Assembly: GCA_035235625.1 (NCBI GenBank)
Contig: CP141145.1
Location: forward strand, 34,266,668 to 34,330,667
Reading direction: 5' to 3'
Source: Saururus chinensis
Taxonomy: Eukaryota; Streptophyta; Magnoliopsida; Piperales; Saururaceae
DNA: 64,000 bases
The translations under genes were made by a program, and so were the position numbers. Below the pieces are notes generated by a model. That model did no database searches and had not been told where the DNA came from. It worked only from the letters and a program-made list of their open reading frames with translations. Positions 25,047-37,003 of this stretch are shown piece after piece. How positions within the stretch are numbered: the first letter of the stretch is position 1; each line of letters opens with the position of its first letter.

Positions 25047-25499
25047 TTCTTCCCCCCTTAAAGGAATTGCGTCCTCGCAATTCTCCTGAACATACTTGTC
25101 AAAATACAAAATTGACAAGAATGTCGACCATTAATCAAATAACAAACATGAATCCGGTAAATTTATAACCAGAGATAACATTCAAAAACATATCATAATC
25201 TGATAACTTATCAGATAAAACTCATCAGAGTAAACCATTTTAGAAACAGAATCAAAGAAAATACTTTAAACATAATATAGCAACATAGGGTTATTGAACT
25301 CTATTGGCAACCCTTCAGAAATATAATCTGACGACTTATGATTAGGATAAAATTCAACTATTTGAAATGCAGATAACTCACATCAGAATGGATTTATAAC
25401 ATCGGATAAGTAATTATTTTTTTTTCGGAAATAGAGTGAATCAAATCATAACAGATAAATCAATCCAAAATTTGTCAGAATTAATTCACCCGATAAATC

Positions 25500-26330
25500 A
25501 CACAATCAAAATCTGATAATTTATATCAAATAATAGAAAGTGAATAGTATTTTCAAAGTCAGATAATTTGTCAAGATCAGAAAAGAACAAACAGATTAAA
25601 TAGAATGGACGGGTCTGTCAGATCAAATAAACAGATCGAGATCGTATTTAATATACATATCAGACACATCTGGCAAAACAAATGGAACGGATAGAAAAGA
25701 CATAATAGATTGATCAGAACAGATAGATTATATAGATTAAACCGAATTGACAAAACTGATAGATCAGACATAACTGACATATCAGACAGAATAGACAGAA
25801 TAGACATAACTGACATATCAGACAAATAGAACGGATAGATAAGACATATTAGAAACTTCAGACAGATCAACTAGATCAGACCGAACAAAATGATTGGATA
25901 TAATAGATGGATCAAATAGATCGGATATATAGCAGATAAAACAGACAAATAGGACATAACTGATAGATCAGTCAAACAGAACAAACAGAATAAAATGGAC
26001 AAAACAACAGATCAGACAAAACATACATAATAGACAAAACGAACATAATGAACATAGCAATCATAACAAACAGAACGGATAGATCAAATATATCAGACAG
26101 AACATATAGATTACACAAAACGGAATAAATAGACAAATCCGATATATTAAACAGAACGGACAGATCAGATCAAACAAATTGGACAGATCAGATCAAACAA
26201 ATTAGACAGAATTGACAGAACATACAGATTAGAACAAACAGATCAGACAGAACAAACAGGTCAAACAGATTTGACAGATTTGAACAGATCGAACAGAACA
26301 AACAAATTAAAAAGATAGATCAGGTAGAAT
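25500..26330. repeat. Low-complexity CAGA/ACAGATCAGACA stretch in the LARD interior
   Basis: Degenerate repeats of words such as CAGATCAGACAGAAC and GACAGAATAGACAG fill about 0.8 kb. Any open frames here result from this composition. Confidence 0.85.
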
Positions 26331-26950
26331 AGAGCCGTGATACCGAACGGCGTTCCCCTCGACACTCATGGGGTAGCGAGAGGCTCAGAAGGATAGGAGC
26401 TTTCCCATAATGCTCCACTCCTATATGCATGCACCAGAACCGATTTTTTTCGGTGGGTATCCAGACAGAGAGTGCACTGATACTTTCAGGTTTTACCCTA
26501 AAACTACCCAGAAAGTGCACATATTCAAAACATAATGTAATATGTATAACTTATTTTTCCAATATCGTATTTTCTGAAAAACATGTGTAATAAGCATAAA
26601 TTTAGAATTTAAAACCCCCTACACTGTGGGTTGAGTTAAAATCTAAAATAATGCTTAAGCAAAAATATATGAAAACGATTATAATCTTTTTCAGAAAATC
26701 ATTTATCAGAAAAGACTCATTCAGAAACAATTTTGCTGCAGAAACAGATGCACAATTTGTCGGTTCGTCCGAGTGACGAAAAACCAGAGCCGTGATACCA
26801 AACGGCGTTCCCCTTGTACTCATGGGGTAGCAAGGAGCTCAGAAAGTGAGGAGCTTTCCCATGATGCTCCACACCTGTGTGCATGCCAGAACCGATTATT
26901 TTTCTCGGTGGGTATCCAGAGAGTGCAAGCACTCGCGTATCAGTATACGC
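26331..26950. repeat. Dispersed direct duplicate in the LARD interior
   Basis: A block of about 165 bp starting AGAGCCGTGATACC and containing CGGCGTTCCCCT, GGAGCTTTCCCAT and TTTTTCTCGGTGGGTATCC-like words occurs at about 26331-26495 and again at 26786-26950. The copies are diverged. About 290 bp of AT-rich sequence separates them. Confidence 0.85.
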
Positions 26951-27111
26951 ATGAGAGCAGAAATTTTTATCAGAAGTAGTTGTTACTCAGAATCTTTTCT
27001 CGGAATCATTCAGAATTGAAAATATCAGACGGAAAATACATCAGACATCATTCAGACTCTTTTCATAGAGTTCTTTTATATATTAAAAAAAAATCAAGTC
27101 ATCTGACAGAA

Positions 27112-27112
<1 letters not shown>

Positions 27113-27204
<92 letters not shown>
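27113..27204. repeat. (TA)n microsatellite
   Basis: About 45 uninterrupted TA units in the interior of the LARD element. The length is likely polymorphic. Confidence 0.98.
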
Positions 27205-27208
<4 letters not shown>

Positions 27209-29014
27209 GGTATTTCATCAGATATCAAAACGTATGACAGTAAACAAATTTTGCACATTTAAATCAGAACATATAATCTCGGTTAACATGGTACTCAGAA
27301 CAAAATTCCAAATCAAACTTGAAGTTAAAAAAAAATTGTCTCTATACACTAACCCCAATTTCCATATCACGGGTGTTTGATGATTAATCATTGGTAATTC
27401 TATTATCATAAATTTGACAGACTATTTGAAATTTAAGTTACTAAAACAATAATGTAGCAGATTCAGAGTAAATATTCTCGATTGATTCAAAATCAAAATT
27501 TGTAAAAATCAGAGTTCAAATAAAGTCTGATACTATATGGGCCAAATAAAAATTCTAGTCATTAGAATTCACAAATTTGGAGTCCCTTGGAATTTTGTTG
27601 TAACATATGCAACATAGGATTTTAAAACAAATTAATACAACTAATTTTAGAACAAATTTGTTAAATCATTCCCAAAAATTTATAGCTTCGTAGTTCGTAT
27701 TAAATCTGATGTCGCATAGACCAGACAAAAAGATCAAACCCAGAATTCGTAAAAATCAAAGTTCGAATCAAATCAGATACTACACATACAAAACATAGTT
27801 TCAATTTATAAATTAGAATAAAATCTGAGTCCATTGGCAATCTAACGCAACGCACGCAAACATAATTCCCATCAACTTCGATATAACAGAAGGTTCGTAT
27901 TATATTCAATTGCAGATATATCAAACAGAAAGTTCAAATATCGGAAGTCGTATTAAATTAAGTATCACAGTTGAAACAAAATTTCAAATTAATTCCTATT
28001 GAAAATCAGAATCTATTTCAAACCGATATTCAGAACAATAATAATAACAATTCATATGCGAAATTTGTAATATCAATTTGATACAATACAAGTCGAACGA
28101 ATCATATTTTATAAATATTAAAATTGAGAGCAATTCCAATGTCACACTCATAAAAGAAAACTACGAATCAAATTCGATACAACTTATTCGTAGTAAAATG
28201 TTCAAATCATTGTAGATTCAGAATTAAACTTTTGATAAAAAGCATTGGCGCACCAAATCCTTATGTAACAACTTCAGTCATTCAAATTATTTCTGATTTG
28301 AAATCAAACTTCATAAAATTGTCGTTAGCAGCAATTACTTGCAAGATAGAAATTTAAAATTATTTCTAATTCAAAGTCGGAAGTCGAAAAATCAAAGTTT
28401 GTATAAAATCGAATAAAACATTTGGAGAACAAAAACTCATGATCAGAATTCATCTTGAATCTGATATAACATATGCAGAAGTTCAAAAATTGGAATCCAC
28501 AAATCCTGTATCACAGATAAATAATAAAAGATTCATAATCGAAATTTTCTTTGAATCCGATATAATACATGTGGAACATAAAATTCAAAAATGAGAGTTG
28601 GCATTAAATATGATGTCACACATATGAAACAAAAATTCAATATCAGAGTAAGCATTAAATCCGATATCAGTCGTAGAGAATGGAGGTTCACGATCGGAAT
28701 TATCCTTCATTCCAATGTCACATACGCAAAACTAACATTTTGGATTTTTTTTTTTTTCGTTAACATGCAGGTGGAATGGTAAAAACATAATCAGAGGTTA
28801 TTTTAATTCTGATATCATAAATGCAGAACAACACATTCAAAATAACAATTTGTCATAAAGCCGATGACATATGTACAAAACGGCAAAATCACAGTCAAAC
28901 TTTATATTAAATCCAAAAATACATTCGTTACAAAGAAATTCCAATTTAAAAATTGGAATTTGAAACACCTCAAAATATATTTTCAAATATTTTGCTCTCG
29001 TAGACAGAGTAATG

Positions 29015-29026
29015 CTCCGATACCAT
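29015..29026 (-). other. Primer-binding-site-like motif of the LARD element
   Basis: The minus strand reads TGGTATCGGAGC immediately inside the 5' (right) LTR. It differs at one position from TGGTATCAGAGC, the complement of the plant initiator-Met tRNA 3' end used by most plant LTR elements. Confidence 0.8.
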
Positions 29027-29028
29027 TC

Positions 29029-31080
29029 TGTAACACCCCGACCCGCACCACCTGACCCGGACCGGGGGTTAGATCGGAAGACACAATCGGAGTGTCGAAA
29101 ATTAGCGGAAAAATTAAAACCGACTGACCAGGAGCTGCAGACTCTGAGTGCGAGAGTCGTAACGTTCATATGCGCACTATGGAGCTTTAACGTTCCATTG
29201 TGCGTAGATCAGAATAAACCTAATTTTATAACTAATTTGGATCGGGCCAACGTTATTTTATCGTTGGTTGCCTACGTACATATTGGATACCATCTCTGAC
29301 GTTATTCCAATACGATCGGATCCGAACGTAGTTCTGCCTAATGGCTAATACATTTACCAAACATCAAAAAATCATATACAATAAAATACGTATACGTTAT
29401 ATCTGAATGATTCGTTCGGAATCCAACGGAAATCTTATCAGTCATCGGAGTTAAATGAAAGCCAATATATCAGAAAACACACATCTCACGTAGGTGAGAA
29501 GAATACTAACAAAACACACATCCCATTCTATCGTAGAGCAGAGCAGAACACACTACAGAACCTGTTGGATCATATCAGATTTTATCCGACCACACTGGTC
29601 ATATCAGATCAGAGTATGTTACGTCATAGCAGAGAGCATTTAAGATCACAACAGAATAAATCAAGATGTGCAGTCATATAAAGCATATTAAACTAGAAGG
29701 TCAAGAAAGCGTACTCCCCTCCAATTTCGAAAGTGGCAATGTTCGGAGTTGCTTGTTTCCTCGGAGCGTCTGCCCTTTTTGATCCAGATCTGCGGCGAAC
29801 CTTACGTAACTTTGGATTACTTTACCCTCACAGCGCCCGTAGGCAGCGGACAGAACCTCCCCTTACACGGAGACATTTTACCCTCACAGTGCCCGTAGGC
29901 AGCGGACAGAACCTCCCCTTGTCCGAAGACACTTTTCCCTTCCCGTGCCCGTAGGTAACGGGCAGAACCTCCCCTTACCCTTGGGATGTTTCTCTTACCT
30001 AACATTGATAATTCGAGGAGTGGATACTTTCATTGCGTTGCTCACCCTCGAATTAGCTAGGGAGGCCTCTTGAATGACTCTAATCGGACTTAAAATGAGT
30101 AAGAAACGAAGAACGGAAGATGAGAAAACGTGGGAGAATTTCCCCTTACCCGGAGATATTTTACCCTTTTCGCGCCCGTAGGCGGCGGACATAACCTCCC
30201 CTTGGCCCAGGACGTTTTCCCTATATAGAGTTGCTAACTTGAAAAATTGACGCTTCCATTGCGTAGAGCACCTTCGATTTAGCTAGGAACGCATTTTGAA
30301 CGGAAGAAAACGGACGCAGAATGACTCCAGAAACTCCTTCGGAAAACTGAACGGAATGAACTATTTATAAGAGATGGGCGTGCGAGCGGACAGAAGAAAG
30401 GGAATACGCGCGCACAGACACGTGCCACGTGTCACACGGTGAGTGGACCGAAAAAGTGGTCGGCGCACGTGACGCGCGCGTCACGCGCGCGCCGTCACGG
30501 CGGGCGCGGCGAGCACTGCCGCGCCGCGCGTCTGACGCGCGACGCGCGCGTTCGCAGCGCGTCCCGCACGCATCGCGCGCGTTCGCCGCGCGCGATCGCG
30601 CGGGACCCGCGTCACGCGGACGGCCGCGATCGCGCGGCGCCGCGCGACCCGCGGCTCTGCGGCTCGGCTCGACTCGGCTGGATGACGTCAGTTATTCTGT
30701 CTTTTTCTGAATATTTTATTATTATTTTAATTAAACACAATTCCAACTTCAAAACGCGATAACTTTTTATCCCGAAGTCGGAATCGTACGTTCTTAGTAC
30801 CGATGGACTCGTATTGACGAGCCCTTCAAAACTAGACCCCACATGGGTAGGTTATCTCGCACTTTTAAAGTGGGTCCCGCCCATGTGGCACATTTCCCGA
30901 GGTCGTAACTTTCGTTCCCGACCTCCGTTTTGAGTGTTCTTGGGTGCGTTGTGTTCGTTACTTCGGGCTCTACCCAGATACAGGGATTTCACCTAATCAA
31001 ACCATATAACCCTGATATCAAATTACCAAATTACCCTTAACCCCTCCGGGTTAAGCATAACCGGAAGACGGGTTGTTACA
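29029..31080 (-). repeat. Right (5') LTR of the LARD element
   Basis: 2,052 bp, with a minus-strand TATAAATAG at 30361-30369 and a CpG-dense stretch at 30470-30685. It matches 22976-25046 nearly base for base at both ends. Confidence 0.95.
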
Positions 31081-34000
31081 CATTTGCATTAATCAGGGTC
31101 ATTGATTTCCTCCAAAAGTGAAGATGATGTTGTTATTGATTTTCAAAGGGTCATTAGCCATGTTGAGGCTTAGTGTCAATGATTTTTTAAAATTTAAAAG
31201 GTCATGTATTGAGCTAGCCCTTCGGTCCGAGGGTTATTGGCCCACAAGCAACTTGTGTGCATGCATTTTTCAGTGTCCCCTTGCTTCATGGGTTTGTGAC
31301 TTGGCCGTCCATGAAACCAATAGGGTCATGCTATTATCTCATGGCATAAGTGTTTGACCAAATAGTAAAAGAGCATTATTAGTCTCCAAGCAAATTATGA
31401 GATGTCAGGGTTATTAATATACGTGCAATATAACTATCTGTATACCTTATTTTGATTCACTTTAGGATTAATTTTATATTAATGTTGACTTATTAGGGTT
31501 TAGTTGTGTTTTATAGGTTTTGATGAGCTTAATTCGTGAAGAGGCTAATTTGGAGTATTAGAGATGAATTTTATGCAAGTTTTCTCAAAGTTGTTGAAGT
31601 GGAAAATGCTCGTATGATGGAGTTGGCAAAAGACACAGATGAAGTAAGAGATAGCGGGTGGAGTCTTAAGCAATAGAAGCACCATAATAAAAAAAGATGG
31701 CATAGCCGATGAGAATCAAGGGCATCCAGAATTTAGTTAGCAGATTTTTAAACATATAACAAACACCAAAGAATAGCTAGGTATATTGGTAGAAAGACCA
31801 AAAGTGAAAGATCTTATTAAAGGAACAAAAATATACAAGGTGAATAAGTGCATATAAGCAAGTCCCATGGAAGCCTTTTTAAGATCTTACACACAAGCAG
31901 CCAATGTAATAAGAAGAGGAAACTTAGGCAAGGAATGTCTACAAATAAAGCTAAAGTTCGTAGCCAGCAGAAAATAAAAGACAAAAAAAAATAGAGAATT
32001 CAAAACAAGGAAGAAGACCTAAAGAAGGAAATAAGTGATGACCAAGAAAGTTTACAAAAAGAATGAGACAATACATAGAAAGCATCTAATTTGGGGCAGA
32101 ATTAATGGCCTAAAGATGAAAAATGGTTCTGTCCTGAGTTTAAAAATAGAGCTAAAGAATTTCAAATTAGAGAAGAGAAAAAGGGACAAATTAGAGGAGA
32201 TATCCTTAATCCCAACCAACAAAAACCTTCAAAAAATAGTTTGAAAACTAAAGAATCAAAGCCCAAAGCCAGAGAAATGAAAATTCAGTAAGAATTTTTT
32301 TTTAAGGTTGTAGTTACTATAGCAACATATGAGGTTGAATGCGATGAACAGTAATTCGTGGTTATTGTTCATTGTTATTGTAGCAGTTCAAAAATTTTGA
32401 ATTATCCTTGATTTTCTTTCAAACTTGTAAGTTTCCCTCCACTTCATTTAATAAAGATTATGATTTTAGTTATTTGGTTAATGAGTAACTAAATTTTTCA
32501 TTTAAGGCTAGGATGAAGCCTTTGTTAATTTGTATGGATTAATGATCATAAGAGTTGATTAAATTTCTTTTACACTTGCTTCAATGCTTGATTGTTCTGC
32601 CTATTTTCAATTAATAATCTCTATATTTGATATAAGATTAATCATATTCTTCTTATGATTTGAGTTGGTTTTTATTAGTTAGTTGCTTAGATTTTTTTAA
32701 CTTTTGAATTAGGGTTGGGTATTAATTGTGATTTGCATATTGTAGATAAAATTATAAACTCAATCTAAATCTTATTAAGCAAAGGAGATCACATTTTTTA
32801 CTCTTGAAAGTTTGCTTAACGATGATATTTTTTGTAATACATGGGATTGAATTCTAATGTGTTATAAGACAGTTTAAAAATTGAATTAACAATCATGGAC
32901 ATGACTCTTTACATGTGAGAAAAGATGAGAGAAATCAATATTAGCACACAGAGAGATTGGTGAGCCTAGTCTATTAAGTTTTGATAGTATTGAGTTTCCT
33001 TTGACTACATGCTTTAAATATCAATTTAATTAGCCAATAATGTATTATTTAATTGTTTTTTTTATGAATAATTATTGAAGGTTAATTTACAACAACACAT
33101 CACACACAACTTGAGGAGTTGGAGAAAATTCTTCATCAAGTAGGATTGAAGAAAGTCGAGAATCAATAATCAAAAGAGTGCTTGATTGAGGAACTAGAAG
33201 AAGACGAAAAATGAAAGCTTCAAGGGTTCAACAGAGGGGAAAATTTGAAAGCCAACAATGGAGTGGACAAATGAAATGCAATTTTTTTTTTTTTTTTTTT
33301 GGAGTCTAAGAGGTTGGTTAGTTGTTTTTGGATCATGTAAGTTCTTACTTGTTAGTGCATTAATTTGACCTTAAGAGGTTGTACTAGTTTTTTTACCCTC
33401 GTTAGGATTTTCCATGTAAAAATACCTTGTGTGATCTTGCATATTTGGTTTGATTTTTTATAGATAATAGATTAATCATGAATGGTACTTAGTATTTAGG
33501 TTTTGGTTTCAGCTATATAACTAAATTCTTGCACATAGAGGTCAAACCTCTTAATTCTTACTTTGTTCTAAGTACAAGTTCTAAGAGTAATTTGGTAATC
33601 CACAAGGTTAATTAGATAGATATTAAACTCCCAATATGATTTTTTTGTGATTTGTCCTTTTCAGCCATTCTTTTTTCATTGGTCACATGAAGTATTTTCT
33701 CTAAATGCCTAAGTGTTTATAATTGTGTATATGTCAAATTTACCTCTTTTTTTTCAAACCTTAATCACTCTTATCAAGTCTTCTAGCTTGAATCTTCAAA
33801 ACACATTTTCTCCAATTTTTTCAAGTCATTTAAGTCTAAATTTAACTCAATATATCACTAATCTAGTCAAGCTCCACAAACTTAAATACACACATGAATA
33901 GACACAATTTTAATCATTAAATTACAACTAATATATAAATATATCACACATTTTCTTGTAAGAATCATATTGATTATTTCAATAAATTCAATTATGCACT

Positions 34001-34972
34001 TTTTGTTCACTGTCAATAGGTCTCTAGTTGCCCATCGACATGTCAAGTCCCCCGTTGAGAGCCTACTAGAGCAATTGGCACTTGTTGATGAGTCGATAAG
34101 ACCATGTTTATATAAGCATGTTGTTTGTCAATACCTTTTGACATACACAAGGACCTTGTCAATGCCTATTGACAAACTCCACAACCTCCAGAGTTGCCAG
34201 GTTGAATGCAAGTCGGTTGGTTGTTGAAGCCTTTCAAACATTAGGCCAAGAACAACATAACTAGGTGTTTCACAACCAAACTTCATTTTATATATTCTAT
34301 CAACATTGGGGTGGCTCTCGCCACCAAACCCAAGTAAGATCTTCATGATTGGAGATGTCTTGGGATCCCTAACTCCCTTCTTTCTCTTCTTTGGCTTGCA
34401 ACGACCAAAATAGCCATAACATCCTTCTCCTCCTTAGTCTCTATCATTGGCTAGAACCCACAATTTCTAATGCCTTCATTGACATCTTAGAAAACATCCT
34501 CATTCTTCCTCGTTGTGCCCAACAAGATTGCAACCTAATTTGGCCACTAAATAGCATGATCTCTTCATCGAAAACTTCCCAACTTGGAGCACACATTCAT
34601 AACCCCAAAACCATGATGTAATATACAAATTAAATATCAAACCTGCTCTAAACTAATATATTTTTATAGGATATAATGCAATTAATATGTAGTAATTGAT
34701 ATTCTAATAAATCCTTCCTCAAAACTCCTGAATTAGTACACGATATAATATATGGTGAGTTTTCGAAGGATCCAGTGATCTTCCTCTTCTAGACTATCTC
34801 ACAACTCATGACACATATATCACTTGTTACAAGAATAAATAATATATTCAAGGGATAATACAACTTGTGACTATGGCACTAACAAAATCTGTGTAAGAAA
34901 CATAAAATATCCAACACACTAGATTGGTATATTTATTTATAGTTTGTAATCCTATTGAATATTGTTAGAACA
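31081..34972. other. AT-rich intergenic DNA with a faint Copia-LTR-like piece
   Basis: No gene supported. A stretch near 33340-33430 (TTAGTGCATTAATTTGACC, then GTTAGGATTTTCCATGTAAA) resembles the R/U5 part of plant Copia LTRs and resembles 35815-35930. A run of T is at 33283-33300. Everything else is AT-rich without structure I can name. Confidence 0.4.
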
Positions 34973-35955
34973 TGTGACATATAATTGTATTGACTTTATT
35001 TTGTTGAACAAAATTATGTTCATTCAATGTATGTATTTAAGTCTTTAAAAGCTTGGCTTGATTAGTGATGTGTCATCAGATTTGGAATTAAAAGACTTGA
35101 TAAATTAAAACAAACATGTTTCAAAGATTTAAGGTTTAAAACTTATGCAAAGTGATTCAAGATTTCAAAGAAAAGAGGTAATGAATCACACACGCACTAT
35201 CACACACTTAAGTTTTTAATGTTTTTTATCATAAGAGTGTTGAAAAAGGGATGGGAGAAAAAGGACAAAAATCATAAATTTGTTCATGAACTATCAATCA
35301 TGCTTGAACAACGATCGATCGCCCTGTTGAACGATTATTTGGCCAATAGCATATGTGCTTAAAATAGCCATTCAAATAACAATTTGTTACCTAATTAAAC
35401 ACAAAGACTTAAATTGAATTAAAGCCATATATAGGGACTAAGATATAATAAAATTGAAGAAGTTGGAAGACTATTCATTGAGTGAAAATAGAGAGATTTT
35501 GTGCTAAATTCCTTCACACTTTCATGATTTATAGAAAATTATCCAAAGGGAGGTGAGCCTATTTTATTCATAAGTGGTTTATGAATTTAATTGAGTTATA
35601 GGAGACAACACATCACACACAAATTAAAGATGAAGAAAATCATTATGTACCTCGATTAAAACTTGAAGAATATATTATTTGTGTTAAATGAAGGAGAAGA
35701 CAAAAGATCAAGTTTGTAAATAATGAGGATTGTGGTAGTTAAAGACATCTAGAGATAAACTTCTAATTTATAAGGTTGGTAACAAAATTGAGTCTTTGTA
35801 AGGTTTTAAATTCCTAGTGCATTGATTCTTGTGCCAAAGAATAGGCTACATAGTTTTTTCTAGGTTTGGGTTTTCATGATAAAAAAATGGTTTGCATATT
35901 TTTGTGTGATTGGTTGATTGATTTTTGCTTGGATTGTAATTTTAAAGTCCTACAC
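34973..35955 (+). mobile_element. Possible decayed Copia-type LTR
   Basis: Begins TGTTAGAACATGTGAC and contains a TTTTCATGATAAAAA-type U5 word near 35870. It ends near CCTACA at about 35952. A second sequence of the same kind starts at 52727 (TGTTAGAACATATGAGG) and shares the AAAGCTTG..GATTA and AATTAAAAGACTT words. No matching 5-bp duplication or internal region was found. It is old and fragmentary if real. Confidence 0.4.
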
Positions 35956-37003
35956 AATTAGGGATGTTGTCGGGTCAAGTTCGAGTCGGGTTTTGCCAAA
36001 CCTAAACCTAGTACCACTTAAAGAAATTGTAATCTGGACCTAACCTGACCAATTTGGAATACATATAAAAAATAAATTTTATATTTATAATTTTATAAAA
36101 TCCAAACCCTACCCGAGTAGCTATGCGGGTTTCTTAAAAACCAAACCCATCGAGTTAGGTCAAGTTTTATACCCAACCTAAGTGGCATCCTTGTATATAA
36201 TTGAGGTCACATCTTATAGTTCTTACTATTACTTTAAAGCTAGAGGCACTGTTGCAACTTTTAGGTTTTGAAAGGTATAATTCTAAGAAGTTTGTAATAA
36301 AGCACATGTAATGTCAATTTAAACCATACTACATCATTTCGGGTGTTAGTTTGTGGTTTGCACTTAAGAAAATTCAATTTGTTTTATGTTAATTTTGTTT
36401 GACTATATTACAAGTATCATGGTTGGATATCCATGTTGGAAACACAAAAATCACAGTATAGCATTTATTTTTGCCAAGGATTTGCCTTTGACTTTAGGAA
36501 AAAAATTATTTACACTTATACACTCCTATGTATTGAAAACTAAATTAAAAAAAATCATGGGTTGTGGTTCTTGCATAACATCAGCCAAAAGTACTCGGTT
36601 ATCTATTGCCATCTCTAATAGATTGACAAATCATACCATCCTTGATCAAGCAATGTTGTACTCAACTGATCTTGTAGCCATTTATTTTTTATGTATATAT
36701 ATTGACATCAAAAGGGAATCAAAAAAACATGCCGAGCTCAAATCACATTTGCTCTGGATACTATTAAGAATGAAGATAAGATGAATTTTAATTGTCAGTT
36801 ACAAAATTTATTTCAGCTGGATCACCAAATCTTTTGGAACTACCGAGGCAAGGAACATCAAGCAAAAAATCTTATACTTCAATCAACTTTTGTTATTGTA
36901 GGCTTCAATTGAATATATTACAAGGGAGCATTTGACTCCCAACACCAGCTATACACGCAATGTGCTAACAATACTTGATATTGAGTTAAAATATCTTTCC
37001 AAT
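35956..37003. other. Intergenic DNA and 3' side of MET1
   Basis: Holds the 3' untranslated region of the minus-strand MET1 gene; no polyadenylation signal can be chosen with confidence. A 132-codon open frame at 36386-36784 on the plus strand has no recognisable domain and is probably chance. Confidence 0.45.

Larger units (their letters stand above)
22976..31080 (-). mobile_element. Young non-autonomous LTR retrotransposon (LARD type)
   Basis: Long LTRs (22976-25046 and 29029-31080) start TGTAACACCCCGACCC and end CGGGTTGTTACA. The CATTT duplication is perfect at 22971-22975 and 31081-31085. A primer-site-like TGGTATCGGAGC, one base off the initiator-Met tRNA complement, lies on the minus strand at 29015-29026 beside the right LTR. 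A polypurine tract AAGGGGGGAAGAA lies on the minus strand beside the left LTR (25047-25060). Orientation is therefore minus. The 4-kb interior has no gag or pol, so movement would need proteins from another element. The LTRs are almost identical outside one GC-rich indel area, indicating a recent insertion. The structure looks whole for its class. Confidence 0.95.

Noticed and set aside
36386-36784. 132-codon plus-strand frame downstream of MET1
   Set aside because: AT-rich codon mix, no domain, no splice or start evidence, and antisense to the presumed MET1 3' end.
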